A stretch of 36,348 nucleotides of DNA from Chromera velia (Eukaryota; Sar; Chromeraceae). A model generated the notes under the pieces. The model was not told the DNA's origin. It searched no databases and saw nothing but the letters and a program-made list of their open reading frames with translations. A program made the translations under genes and the position numbers. The stretch covers positions 1 to 36,348 of the forward strand of contig JAHBMJ010005506.1 of assembly GCA_018398765.1 (NCBI GenBank), given 5' to 3'. This document shows positions 9,801-18,869 of this stretch, one piece after another. Position 1 is the first letter of the stretch. Every line of letters starts with the position of its first letter.

Positions 9801-11404
9801 CGCTTCCTCTGCAAGCAAAAGGAGGGGGTTCGGTTGGTTGGCAATTGGACAGCAGGCTCAAAGAGAGTCTGCGAGAGACCTGACGGCCCACCACCAATTT
9901 CCTCGCAACCAGAGGAAGGTCCCCTCTCTGCACACACGTCGCCTGAAGAAGCGCTTCGACAAGGGGAGGACAATCTGCACCCCTGCAGGTGAGAGCAGTG
10001 CCGTCAACGGGAAAGATCACCCGCATAGCCAGGCGGTCATACTGCAGATGCTCGCCTACCCCCGCTCGCTGGCAGTCCTGGAGGATTGTCTCGACTGCCG
10101 GTTGCATTGCTGAGTGGTGACAGGGGGCAGAGACTTTCAGGAAACTGGTCATGCCCCCCCCCGCTACTGAGATGCCGCAATCGGACAAGACACTTTGAAG
10201 ACTCGCCCTCCTTCCTGCGATTTTGTGTTGCAGACGGACTCTCAGACTGGCGAGGAGGGAGGGAGGGCCAGCTACAGCCACTGCACGCTGTCCGTTGATC
10301 AGAGCAATCTCAAGGAAGAAGTCTTCCTTCGGTTTTTGCAAGACGTCCACTGCCCGGGTAGCAGTAGTCTTCCGAGGTAGCGAATGAATGGTTAGAGAAG
10401 GGGAGGACACGCTGACAAACTCCGGTCTCAATGATTCGCGTGCAGCATCGTTGACGTGACACACGTGCGCATACACCTCGACGACACGAAGACCTTTCAC
10501 AAGCATCATCGACGTCGTCTCTGTCTGCGCGTGCATGTGCTCGACTGCAACCTCTTCAGTGTCCCTGTGAGCAGCGTAAGGGTCACCCAGGGCTTCTGCA
10601 CGCTGCTGCAGACGGACTCCCATCCAGAACGAAAGGATCACAACCTCAGATGCCACCGGGAGGAGAGAACTGGACAACGTCTCAACATCGGACGAAGACT
10701 CAGAAGACGATCTACGGGCAAGCCATTCCCGAATGCAGGTAGTCATCACTGCTGCCCCGGCTGCAGAGACGACCCCCTGAGAGTGTCCAATGGCTCCCGA
10801 TATCTGGTCAAACAAAGAGGCCGCAGGGGCAGGAGGCGTGTGCTCACTTGCACCCTCGGCCGCTGCCAGAGCTAGGTACGCTATGTTCAAGCATTGTCCA
10901 ATGGCGATGCCCGGAAAAGAAAAAGGGGCCCGCCAGGTGTGTGAGCGCCAGGTTGGGCCTTGGCTCTCTTCATCAGACTTTCTGTTTGTCTGACCTTCGG
11001 AGAGACTAGAGAGAAAGTTGCTCCCTGCGTCTTCCGGGAAGAGTTTTTCTCTTTCCTCGGGAGTCAGTCGGTCCTGCTGGTCCTGTACAACCTTCCTCAG
11101 AGCATGGAAGAAGGGAAGTAGAGAGGGGGAGGAGGAGAGAAGGGCCTCCAATGAAGAGGCCCATTCAGGATCCTGCAGGTGTATGTATATATCCATTAAA
11201 CAGCTGTGCATGTGCATGTATAGAGGGAGAAGGTTGATATGCACATACATGTGCGGGATTCACAATCGTTCCCCGCGGTTAGGTACACAATCCAGCTAAG
11301 AGCCGACTTACAGCTTCTCCACACAGGAGGAGAGGGCTTGCTGGAGGGTTGGCTTTGCTAGGTTCGTCGATTTGTTGAAAGCAAAAAAGGACCTCAGTCG
11401 TCAT
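895..11404 (-). CDS. Type I polyketide/fatty-acid synthase: AT-ACP-KS-KR-esterase, 12 exons
   Basis: Exons on the minus strand: 11404-11312, 11172-9467, 8299-7906, 7663-4970, 4685-3938, 3688-3635, 3315-3070, 2745-2644, 2383-2327, 1999-1875, 1669-1606, 1229-895. Every intron is GT-AG, all phases match, and the sum is 6618 nt (2205 aa plus stop). The start is the first ATG after an in-frame stop. Domains by residue: FAS-type acetyltransferase 20-540, ACP 660-755, KS 774-1205, KR 1265-1765, acyl-protein-thioesterase-like 1840-2130. The protein should load an acyl starter and run one condensation. No malonyl-transferase, DH, ER, or ACP after the KR is visible, so an extender transferase, and perhaps a carrier, must act in trans. 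KR and esterase lack catalytic residues. The join between KR exon and esterase exons is inferred from phase (split GTT Val codon) and from alignment across the junction. Two adjacent genes is the alternative. The end at 895 is the first in-frame stop; residues past about 2130 are low complexity and less certain. The product is unknown. Confidence 0.82.
1123..4055 (-). other. Domain: acyl-protein-thioesterase/carboxylesterase-like, catalytic residues replaced
   Basis: Seven small C-terminal coding segments, joined in phase, follow the family from end to end: VVSLHGYGQSPE, PYLAAASRANLRLAVVSPRGP, EILEEVVEESL, LIMCGATQGGMTAAVDLAF, WGGAFSMREQ, LKVFFG, DVPYGHSLWWQDFLEAEGI, then YEFSSFEADCLPNE. In active members the nucleophile motif is GxSQGG; here Ser is Thr2011. 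The acid position aligns with Ser2072, and the Gly-His before LP aligns with Asp-Cys (Cys2103). All three triad positions differ, so hydrolysis by the usual mechanism is unlikely. A linker rich in Ser, Gly and Lys interrupts the domain at residues 1918-1975. It could hold substrate or serve as a docking module. Confidence 0.68.
2737..2874. repeat. 70-bp inverted-repeat insertion flanked by a 34-bp direct repeat, at a splice acceptor
   Basis: The segments 2737-2770 and 2841-2874 are direct copies with one mismatch, beginning GGGGCCAATCTGCAG. Between them lies a 70-bp segment with perfect 12-bp terminal inverted repeats (2771-2782 TGCGTTTATTTT and 2829-2840 AAAATAAACGCA). The duplicated segment carries the 3' splice site of synthase exon 8. 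Intron 7 therefore has two near-identical acceptors. Use of the upstream copy would run into a stop within the inserted DNA. Confidence 0.85.
4278..6064 (-). other. Domain: ketoreductase, probably inactive
   Basis: It begins with the structural subdomain (VPVWEVEWK, then ALNLVQSLAL, WLVTRGAVSV, WADLDSSL) directly after the KS linker, so no dehydratase lies between. The catalytic half starts with GAFLISGGHSRPG (residues 1508-1520), where the NADPH loop GGxGxxG is lost. It continues after intron 4686-4969 with SFISVSAVSSLL and GSVCGAAAAS. The Ser position is kept, but the Tyr of YAAAN is Gly1664 and its Asn is Ala1668. Downstream helices (ADFRRSLGL, GLGILRNLL, RWKRFLPSL) are retained, so the fold seems preserved without chemistry. 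Confidence 0.8.
6242..7537 (-). other. Domain: beta-ketoacyl synthase, catalytic triad intact
   Basis: This is the best-conserved part of the synthase. It opens with PILGMAVRFPGG and contains MDPQQRLGLE. The nucleophile is Cys942 in VDSACSSSL, the first His is His1084 in QCHGAGEPSW (usual form HGTGT..GDP), and the second His is His1125 in KSVFGHQGAAAG. It ends with SFGFGGANGHV. The altered residues after the first His are unusual, but the Cys-His-His triad is complete, so decarboxylative condensation should be possible. Confidence 0.92.
7592..8121 (-). other. Domain: acyl carrier protein, split by an intron
   Basis: The motif MGLDSLDLQM carries the phosphopantetheine-attachment Ser716. Helix 3, IDVSVSDLIDCPNVLKIARF, lies in the next exon across intron 7664-7905. 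The carrier follows a seven-glutamate run (residues 651-657) and a flexible Ser-rich linker. It is the only ACP found in the protein, and it sits before the KS rather than after the KR. Confidence 0.88.
8300..9466 (-). other. Long intron 2 of the synthase gene, with internal duplications
   Basis: At 1167 bp this is the gene's longest intron; most of the others are 80-330 bp, with one of 554 bp. The donor is AG/GTGCGT at 9466 and the acceptor is TGCACAG at 8301-8300. Joining gives a Ser codon split 2+1. It contains a 30-bp perfect direct repeat (8371-8400 and 9364-9393) and a near-identical pair of about 58 bp (8875-8932 and about 9005-9062). Open frames read into it from exon 2, but they lose all similarity to the family. 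Confidence 0.7.
9550..11404 (-). other. Domain: FAS-I-type acetyltransferase (starter AT) of the synthase
   Basis: The N-terminal 540 residues align in order with the acetyltransferase domain of the fungal FAS beta subunit and with SAT domains of fungal non-reducing PKSs. The start resembles the FGDQT-type segment (PLLLCGEADPEW). Next come SFPGIAIGQ, the nucleophile motif GHSQG (Ser162), a VVILSFWMGVR helix, MMLVKGL, the LINGQRAVAVAGPP segment, the catalytic His region APCHHSAM (His383/384), and the closing RLLDLGLGG. Nucleophile and His are both present, so it is probably active. SAT domains usually carry Cys in GxCxG; this one has Ser, as FAS does. It precedes the only carrier protein and so probably loads a starter acyl group onto it. 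The starter's identity cannot be read from the sequence. Confidence 0.8.
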
Positions 11405-11966
11405 ACCGACAGTCTGTACACAAAGTCTCGAAGGGAAAGACTCTTTGCCTCGAGCAGAAGCATGGATGGAAAAAGCCTTTACTGAAGGATCAGCAACAAT
11501 ACTCGATCACAGGTGTGTAGTGACCCTGTACCATGCAAGGTCTCCTCAAAACAACAAGCAGCTGCATGATCAAAACGACGGCAACTTGCACCCGCGGCAT
11601 GCTTGCATGCATGCAGGCGGCCCGCGTGCATGCATGTGCCCGGCCGCGCGCGGGGGCCGGCCGCCGCGGCGCCCCGCGCTCGGATTCAGTGCATGCATGC
11701 ATGATGCAAATTTAATGAATCATTTAAAAGATATCTTAATCCGCGGGGGCCGCGCTGCCACATGCATGCATGCATGCTGCGACACTGCATGGCTCGATCT
11801 GCGCCCATGCATGCATGTCAGACCACTGCGACAAGTTCAGACTCATGTTTCAGAGTTCTCCGATTCAGTCAATTCGTTAGGGGGCCACAACTGCCCGAAG
11901 TCGACGTTCCTAAGATTTCTTCAACTCTGCAAACGCCCAAAGTGAAACGAATTCGACTGTACCAGA
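11405..11966. promoter_or_regulatory. Divergent promoter with ten GCATGC cores
   Basis: This is the only DNA between the synthase start (minus) and the secreted-protein start (plus). GCATGC occurs at 11597, 11605, 11609, 11628, 11691, 11695, 11764, 11768, 11772 and 11809, mostly as overlapping TGCATGCA. The clusters flank a very GC-rich core at 11614-11680 that includes GGGGCCGGCC at 11653-11662. TGCATGCA is a known target of AP2-domain factors in apicomplexans. Its use here is inferred from that and from the density of sites. An AT-rich stretch at 11708-11740 could hold core promoter elements. Confidence 0.6.
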
Positions 11967-13539
11967 ATGCGCCTGCTTCCTCTTTTTGTCGTCGGGGCTT
12001 CGGCTGCCGTTTCCAAGTTTGACCTCGGTGGACTCTTTGAGGGCTTCGACAAATTTGACCTCGGCGGCATTCTCCAAAAAGAACAGAAGGAGGGCAAGAA
12101 GGACATCAAGGAAAAGGGGGAAGCCTGTAGCATTCCCCACGAATGCCCCGGCAACTCCGGCTTCCTCTTCCCCATCGACAAGATCCAGGGCTGCTCCGAT
12201 CCCGAATTCCAGTCAGAAGTTGGGGGATGCAGCATTAGCTCAATCGGACTCATGTCCGGAGAGACCGAACGTGTCTTCCTGAGACTGCGCACGGACGCCA
12301 CTCTCATCAACCCTGTCGTCACTTTCCGCCCTCTTCCTCGAGGCACTGACAACGAGGAAGAGAGAGATCAACGATTCCAAGCCTACAAGACGCTTGAGGT
12401 CCTCGCAGGTTCTGCAGAAGCTCTCGATTCTGCCGATGGCTGGAAGTGCGAGCTGTGCAAGACCAAGCAGAAGATCACTTGCTCTTTTGATGGGACAGTC
12501 GTCATTAGCGGACCAGGTGTGTGGGTAAACTCACGACATTCGTAGATGCATTGGGTATTTTAATCCCATTTTTGCCTGACCTTCAAGATCCTCATAGGTG
12601 TTCGGCTCACTCGGTGGATCGGCTGCATTTGATGGATTAGGTGTGTGTTGCGTCGTGTCTTCTTTGAGGAACCCTTTGACAGGCTGCTGTCCTTTTGTCT
12701 GTCTGCCTCTATGAGTCTGTTGGTGGCTCTCTCACACCTCAGAGTGTGTTGGGCTCAGTTCTTGCAGTAGAGCATCGTCACACTCATCTCTAGCCCAGCC
12801 TACCATGACATTCACTGATATACTGCTCTCATGCATGCTGGCATGTATGCAGGGAGCTTCCTCGGCCTTCAATTCCAATTCGTTGGGGACTACACGGCCG
12901 TGGCAACCGCGGGGGAGCTCCCGGCGGAGCCCTCGAAAGAGGACAACACTGTTCTCTGCTGCTCAGTGCTGGACGTGAGTATTGTGAATGCATCACTTTC
13001 TAAGACAATGCAGCTTCACTATGCATCTATCAATTGGCAGCAAAGATTTTGCTTTTTTTGCTCGGTGTGTCTATCAGGGCAGAACTCTTAGGGCAAAGAG
13101 GCCCCTCTCCGTTATCATAGTCCCTGTCACTCAATTATGCATGTCGGTTTTCAAGAATCGATGCCTTCAAACTGTCAATCTGTCTCCGCTCCGTTTCATT
13201 CCGCTTCATTTCCCTTGTGCTGCTTCGCTTCGGTTCGCTGTCAGGGGAAGGGGAGGGGTTGAAGCCGGAGTACATACTAGTATCGTTGCCGAGACTCTGT
13301 ACTCTGCTTCTCCTCTGAAGTGCCGATCAACGTACAGACCTGCGCCAGGCGTCAAGGGTTGCACGACTACAGCTGTGCGTATCTGGATGAGTCTTTTGAA
13401 GTATATTCACTGCTGTATCTTGATTTGACTGATCGACTTGCAGGTCCAAGGCACGGTGCAGGACGATTGTGGAAGCTTCCAGCAAAGCACCCTATCAGTT
13501 TTCATCGACGGCCCAGCGTGCTCTTGCGGGTCCACGTAA
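11967..13539 (+). CDS. Secreted Cys-containing protein of unknown function, five exons
   Basis: Exons 11967-12524, 12598-12640, 12853-12974, 13321-13374 and 13444-13539 join in phase to 873 nt (290 aa) ending in TAA. The start opens with a typical signal peptide (MRLLPLFVVGASAAVS). Directly after it comes an imperfect internal repeat, KFDLGGLFEGF then KFDLGGIL (residues 17-36), followed by a charged Lys/Glu segment. The rest holds spaced cysteines (CSIPHEC, CELC, LCCSVLDC, ACSCGST), suggesting disulfides in an extracellular or luminal protein. I recognise no family. The exon 1 donor is uncertain: TGG/GTAAAC at 12525 is preferred, but GGT/GTGTGG six bases upstream also keeps phase. It is divergent from the synthase gene and shares its promoter region. 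Confidence 0.7.
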
Positions 13540-14837
13540 TCTTCCATCGGCACTGACGACATCTCAAATAACCTGCTTCTTGAGTACAACGGAAAAAAAT
13601 CCGGTTCTGCTGATACACACAAGGATCGACGTACTCGTTGAAAGAGAGATGGCCGAACTGTATAACGTCCTTCTTTCAATTGGGTCTCAAACGGTCTTCG
13701 TGCCGTTGTGCGTGTCCGTCTCTGCACTTTCACTTGGGTGATGCATGGCGACGTGGTTTCCGTAGGGATCCGTCGTTCGTTCTGACCTTCTCGATATTCC
13801 ACGGCTGAGTCTGTGTGACTCGATCTGTGACACTGTACGTGTCGCTTTCCGAAGGGCGGCTTCATTGTTGCATGAGATGCGTTTTTGTTCGACTGCCTAG
13901 CTCCTCTGCTCGTCTTCTCTCGGAATCTGCTGCATGTGCATCCAACGTGGTGTGTATCTGCTCTGAGGGAGATCTCACAAGAGCGTTGTCTTTCATGATT
14001 TTTTTCTTTTTAAAGGCGCGTCTGACTCAATTTTCATGAAAGATAGATAGTCCGACCGGCAGTGACAGGAATACACAAGAATTCAAAAACACCGGAGACG
14101 GTGACCGGACCAGCTTGTGCAACAATGTCCAACAGCTGAATGAAGGTGCGCAATATAACCAAACTGCAGTAAAAAGCAGTTATTAATGTGATTAGATAAA
14201 GGATAAAAAAACGTTCTATGATTATAAGATACTATATATATAGTAACACTAACTTAAAAAATGTTAAAGTGTTACAGACCTAGGTTACAAACACTAGGAA
14301 TAAATACCTAGATAAAGATTTAGTAGGAGACTTGATTTGGATGGTGTTTTGAATATAAAATACAAATAATATGTATTATTTAATAATATATATGTGTATT
14401 GCAATACACTAGGCAATACAAAGGCACACACATCAACATATTTAATAGTAATCAAGGGGAGAAAAAAGAGAAATTGAAGGAATAAACTTTGATTTTTACC
14501 AAAAAACTCTCTAAATTTAAAAAAAAATTAAATAAGAGAATTACAACAAAAATGGATGGCATTAGATGCATACTTTATTTTTGCGTTAGTGACTACCTAA
14601 AGTCTACTTACACTCTTAGATTCGACACGACTGCAGTCTTAACTTTATATATATAAGAAGTTGCTTTGTTGTATATAATCTGAGATAAAGTGTAACTTAA
14701 GTTTTATAGCTATATCTATTATTATCTAAAAATTAATAAGAATTAATAATAATGATCGATTATTTTCAACAGTTACTAGTAAAAGTTAATACAATTAATA
14801 AATTAATGAACAAATAAATGAATAAATGAATGAAAAT
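13540..14837. other. Intergenic, no gene recognised; AT-rich from about 14040
   Basis: After the secreted-protein stop there is ordinary-composition DNA without a family I can recognise. From about 14040 the sequence becomes strongly AT-rich, with TATATA runs and stops in all frames. Short runs of AATAAATGAATGAAAA-type sequence precede the inverted-repeat element. Confidence 0.55.
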
Positions 14838-15878
14838 ATACTATACAGTTAGGAGTAACCAATTTAGGATGGTAACGGCCGCGCGGTAACCAGAATCATA
14901 TACTTTTAGGTTGGGTTACCATAGTAGCGGTAGTAGGGTATTTTTAGTAATTTTTAGCATAATCATAGGTTAAAAACTGTTAAAGAATGAATGAAAAACA
15001 ATTTAAAACACGGTTTAAATTGATGAACAACCGTTTTAAAATCTTGTATACACTAATTTAAATTTAAGTGATTAAACTTAATTGTTAAATTGTTAGTTGA
15101 TAAAGTATAGTTAAAGTACCATTGAACTATCGTTTCATCTTGGTAGCCTCAATGACAGGTGCAGAAGGTTTATTAAATACGTTATGAAGGATACTCACTA
15201 CCATAGCGGGATGGTAGCGGGACAGGGAGAAGGATTTGAAACAATAAATTGCATAGAATATCATGAATGCACTATATATAAAGCTTATGCCGCTCACTGT
15301 CTGATCGAATCGGATATGAGAGAAGGTTCCTGCCTGACTTCTTCTCTTCAATCTTGACAAATGCAGGATCGATAGCCCCTTTTCAACTAATACAAGTGAT
15401 AGCCTCTCATTAAAACCAACTTAAAGGTTGACTAAGAGCTAGTGAAAACGACCCGAGTCATACAAAGAGACAGTGTAACACATCATTACGAGGGAAGGAT
15501 GCTTTCTGTATCAGCAATTCCTGCTCGGAGTCTATCGTGAAGTCCTCCTCTTCGGCCACACATACATGCATGCAGGACTTTCACACACGGCTGTCATCTT
15601 CAGTCTTTCCTTCAAACCGGAGAAACTTTGTTCATTTTCTTTACAGATCGATGAAATCATTTTATTGTGCATATATGTGTATGTTAATTCGCGTCAAAAA
15701 ACTTTTGAATTTTTTTTTTTTCTTCGAATGCCGGGGCCCCAGCTGTCAGTTACCATGGTAGTGGTAGAGCCCCTGGATCCTCCTAGTTACAAATCGTCGG
15801 TTACCAAATTTGCGGTAACAAGCCTACCCTCAAATCCCCCGGTAGTTACTAGGGTAGTCACTCCTAACCGTATAGTAT
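14838..15878. mobile_element. Candidate 1.04-kb non-autonomous DNA transposon with 22-bp terminal inverted repeats
   Basis: The ends 14838-14859 and 15857-15878 are inverted copies with two mismatches (inner part GTTAGGAGT). Subterminal GGTAAC/GTTACC motifs recur near both ends (14856-14920 and 15748-15820). The same 16-mer, AATAAATGAATGAAAA, lies outside each end (14821-14836 and 15904-15919), although on the right it is 25 bp from the terminus. A 77-codon minus-strand frame (15127-15360) shows no resemblance to a transposase. Element class and target-site duplication are unresolved. Confidence 0.5.
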
Positions 15879-18869
15879 AAATGAAAAAGTAAATGAATCT
15901 AAGAATAAATGAATGAAAAAATGATGTAATAAGGACATTCCTATGATACTTGAAATAAAATGTAGCCTGGTACCTTGACACGATACGTTTTGCACATGCG
16001 TTAAATAAAGATCCAGATACCTTGCATGGTGCATAAAGTGTCAGATATTGAAACGGGTGTTTGCATGTGGCGGTTTATAACAAATTCATGGCGTGTCTCT
16101 ACCAAGCTTTGCCACTTTTTGTTTTGCTGGGAAAAGGGGGGAGAGGGGGGGGGGCGTGGAAGTGGAAGCCGAAAAATTGAGATGAAAGTTTGCCTCAAGC
16201 TTCAATTCAAGTTCAAACACACCTGCATAAGTGAACAAGATTTCATGTACAGTCAGAATGCTGTGCGTCTAGGCTGTGCGCGGACAATTCGACCGCAAAG
16301 GAAGAGAAAAAACAAAACAGAGAAACCCCGATCATCAAATAGAGACACGCTTGATAGTTTCTTTTTCACAGCTACGGACGGACTAGCGGACGGACATAGT
16401 ACTCGAGGAGCACTGCGTTGCACCAGGAACACTCTGATGAAAAAGAATCTTCCATTTATACCGAGTCACGTACTTGCGCACTTTGCCGTAAAGTTTGAAT
16501 GAGGATACGCATGATAACTTTGTTTCGTTTTCCTCCCCACATTTTTTTTTTCAAAACAAGGAGTATAGTGTGTGCGCGAGTCACTTGCTTCTCGACCAAC
16601 ATTGACTAAAAGACTTGCGATTTTGCCGTAAAGGCACAAAAAGCCAGTCTATTGCTCGGATCGAGCCTGTCATTTCGCCACAGAGGCAGAAAAAACAAGA
16701 CTCTCACTTTGCATCCCGCCTCAGGGGCAGAGAAAGCAAAATGACAGCCCAACGAACTGAAGGGCTTGAAGAGCGTCGTTATGTTCCCACAAGCGGTCCC
16801 GCATGTAGACATTTGTTCTGGGGCACTTCCGTTTTCCTTCATCCCCTTCCTCAGTACATTCCATGCATTTGGTTTCACATTTTTTTCGAGGCCTGTTCTC
16901 ACACACTGAGAGCAGACAAAAACAAAGTTTCTGACAGATGTTACAAGAGACACAAGGAGCAAAGCAAATGAAAAAAGAACGTCACGGAGAAATGGTCTCC
17001 GCCTTCGCACATCCTTTACTCATCGAGTAGGTGACTGCCACTGTCGCAATGTCCAGATTTTTTGGCAGCAAAGACAGACAGAACACGAGGCAAGCTTTCA
17101 TCTTCAAGGTGCGTGTGGAAGGTGAGGCGAAGAAGACGCGGTGAAAGAATGAGGCGGGAGGTCAGGACGTTAATTGACAAGTTCCCTGAGCAATTGACCT
17201 GCCAGTGTGCTTACTTGGAGAGCAAAACAAGATTAAAAGTTGCATGCCACACAAAACTGCTCGGCTCTTCACCTTTTCTTTTCTGACTCAGTCTGCCCTC
17301 TGCATGCATCGATCATGCAGCTCCAATGTGGTGCTTCACATTAATAGCCCAGATTCTGTCCTATACAAGGAGACGGTGAAGAAAGAGCAGTAGAAACAAA
17401 GCCGGGCTGCAAGCACAGAGAAACACATAGGGAGCAATGAATGCTTCCTCCTTTTTTGGGAGGAGCACAAGCAGGCAGCGTCATACATGCAGACCGATGG
17501 CAAGGGAAAGCGAAACCAGAGTTTTTGCTTTGTCCTCTACCGAGTGCTTTACTTTTCAACATAAGAGGGAGACAAGACAAAGGTGGAAGAAAACAAGGCA
17601 GAAATAGGATGTGCTAATTAAATTAAATTCATCGCAGAGTCACAAGCGGTCACAAGACAAGACTGTCCCTTCCTCTACACACACACACCCATCAAGAGAG
17701 CATGCAAGCGCACCTTCTTTGGCACTGTTGACATGTCTATGCAGCAGAGAGTGAAAGAATGTAAGGCATGTCTCAATCTCCTTCCTCTAGTTGCATGCGG
17801 AAACAGAGGTGCAAAGGAACAGGTGAAGGAGGGAAGATGTCGATCGATCAATAACATGATGGGTCAGTCAAACAGGAAGTCATGCATTCTAGGCGGAGCT
17901 GCCAACTGCCTCGTGTCTACATTCCCCACCCCCTGACCAATGCATCCTTCCGTATGCCCCGGCAACTGTTGTCCGTTCTCGCAAAGAGACAAGGAACATT
18001 CACAGCAGGAATTCAGACAAAAGTAGAGAGTCTGACATGAATAAAAAAAGGGCGAGGAAAACGTTCTCCTTTCATGCGGGTTAGAGCTCAGACAGGCAGC
18101 GAGTCAAATATGCGAATCAATGACATGTAAGAGAAAGAGAGAACGAAATTTCTGGTTCGGCCACTACCGATTTTGATTCCGTCAAAAACGGTATGAGGAG
18201 GGAGCAAAGACAGGGATTGTGCAAGAGGAGATGAGGAAATGATGTGCTGGAGAGAGAAAAGGACATGCAAGCCCTTTTCACTCTTTTGTTGCATTCCTCG
18301 TCCTCTTGATCGATTCCTTGTTGATCGTACATCAACCCAGACTCATTTCCCCTCCCCCTTTCCCTCCTTGAAACAACACGTACAGGACCTTCGATTCAGA
18401 TCACTTGCTTTCCAATCAAGCTGGCAGTGCACCCCACCGGACCAGACAAACAGACTGCCTAACAGATGGAGAGAAGAAGTCCAAACAGTTACTGCATGCC
18501 GAAATTCTCCATCCTTGCTTCCTTCCTTCCTTCCTTCCCATCTGCTTCATGCAAATGTCCTTCTCAATCTTCTTCCCCTACACGTCGTCTTCTGTTTTCT
18601 CAGCGAATGGATCAAAGACGAACATAGCCCTTTCACTGACAGATCCCCAGTTGCAGGAAGAGAGAGCGCGACTCACCCAAGCACGTGAAAAAACAAAGAA
18701 AGAGAAGGTGAAGGAGGTGTGCAATCAGAACTGAAGAGACGCAAAACCAGCAAAAGCGAGGGGCAAGGAAAACAATTCTGTCTCCTGGTGTCATTCCTTT
18801 TTTCTGCATCCCATCCCTTTCTCTCCTAGCTCGTCTGAGTGCAAGAAGAACAACATGGATCGATTCACC
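15879..18869. other. Intergenic, no gene recognised
   Basis: Three kilobases with only short, unconvincing frames. Poly-A/T and poly-G runs occur near 16130-16155 and 16540. A Cys-rich minus-strand frame near 16721-16960 is discussed under rejected items. There is a short CCTT run at 18518-18537. Confidence 0.5.

Noticed and set aside
16615-16960. Cys-rich minus-strand frames (CNIC, CETKCMEC, CFLCP) resembling a zinc-binding domain
   Set aside because: The cysteine pairs lie in different frames, no exon boundaries could be placed, and there is no neighbouring conserved sequence.
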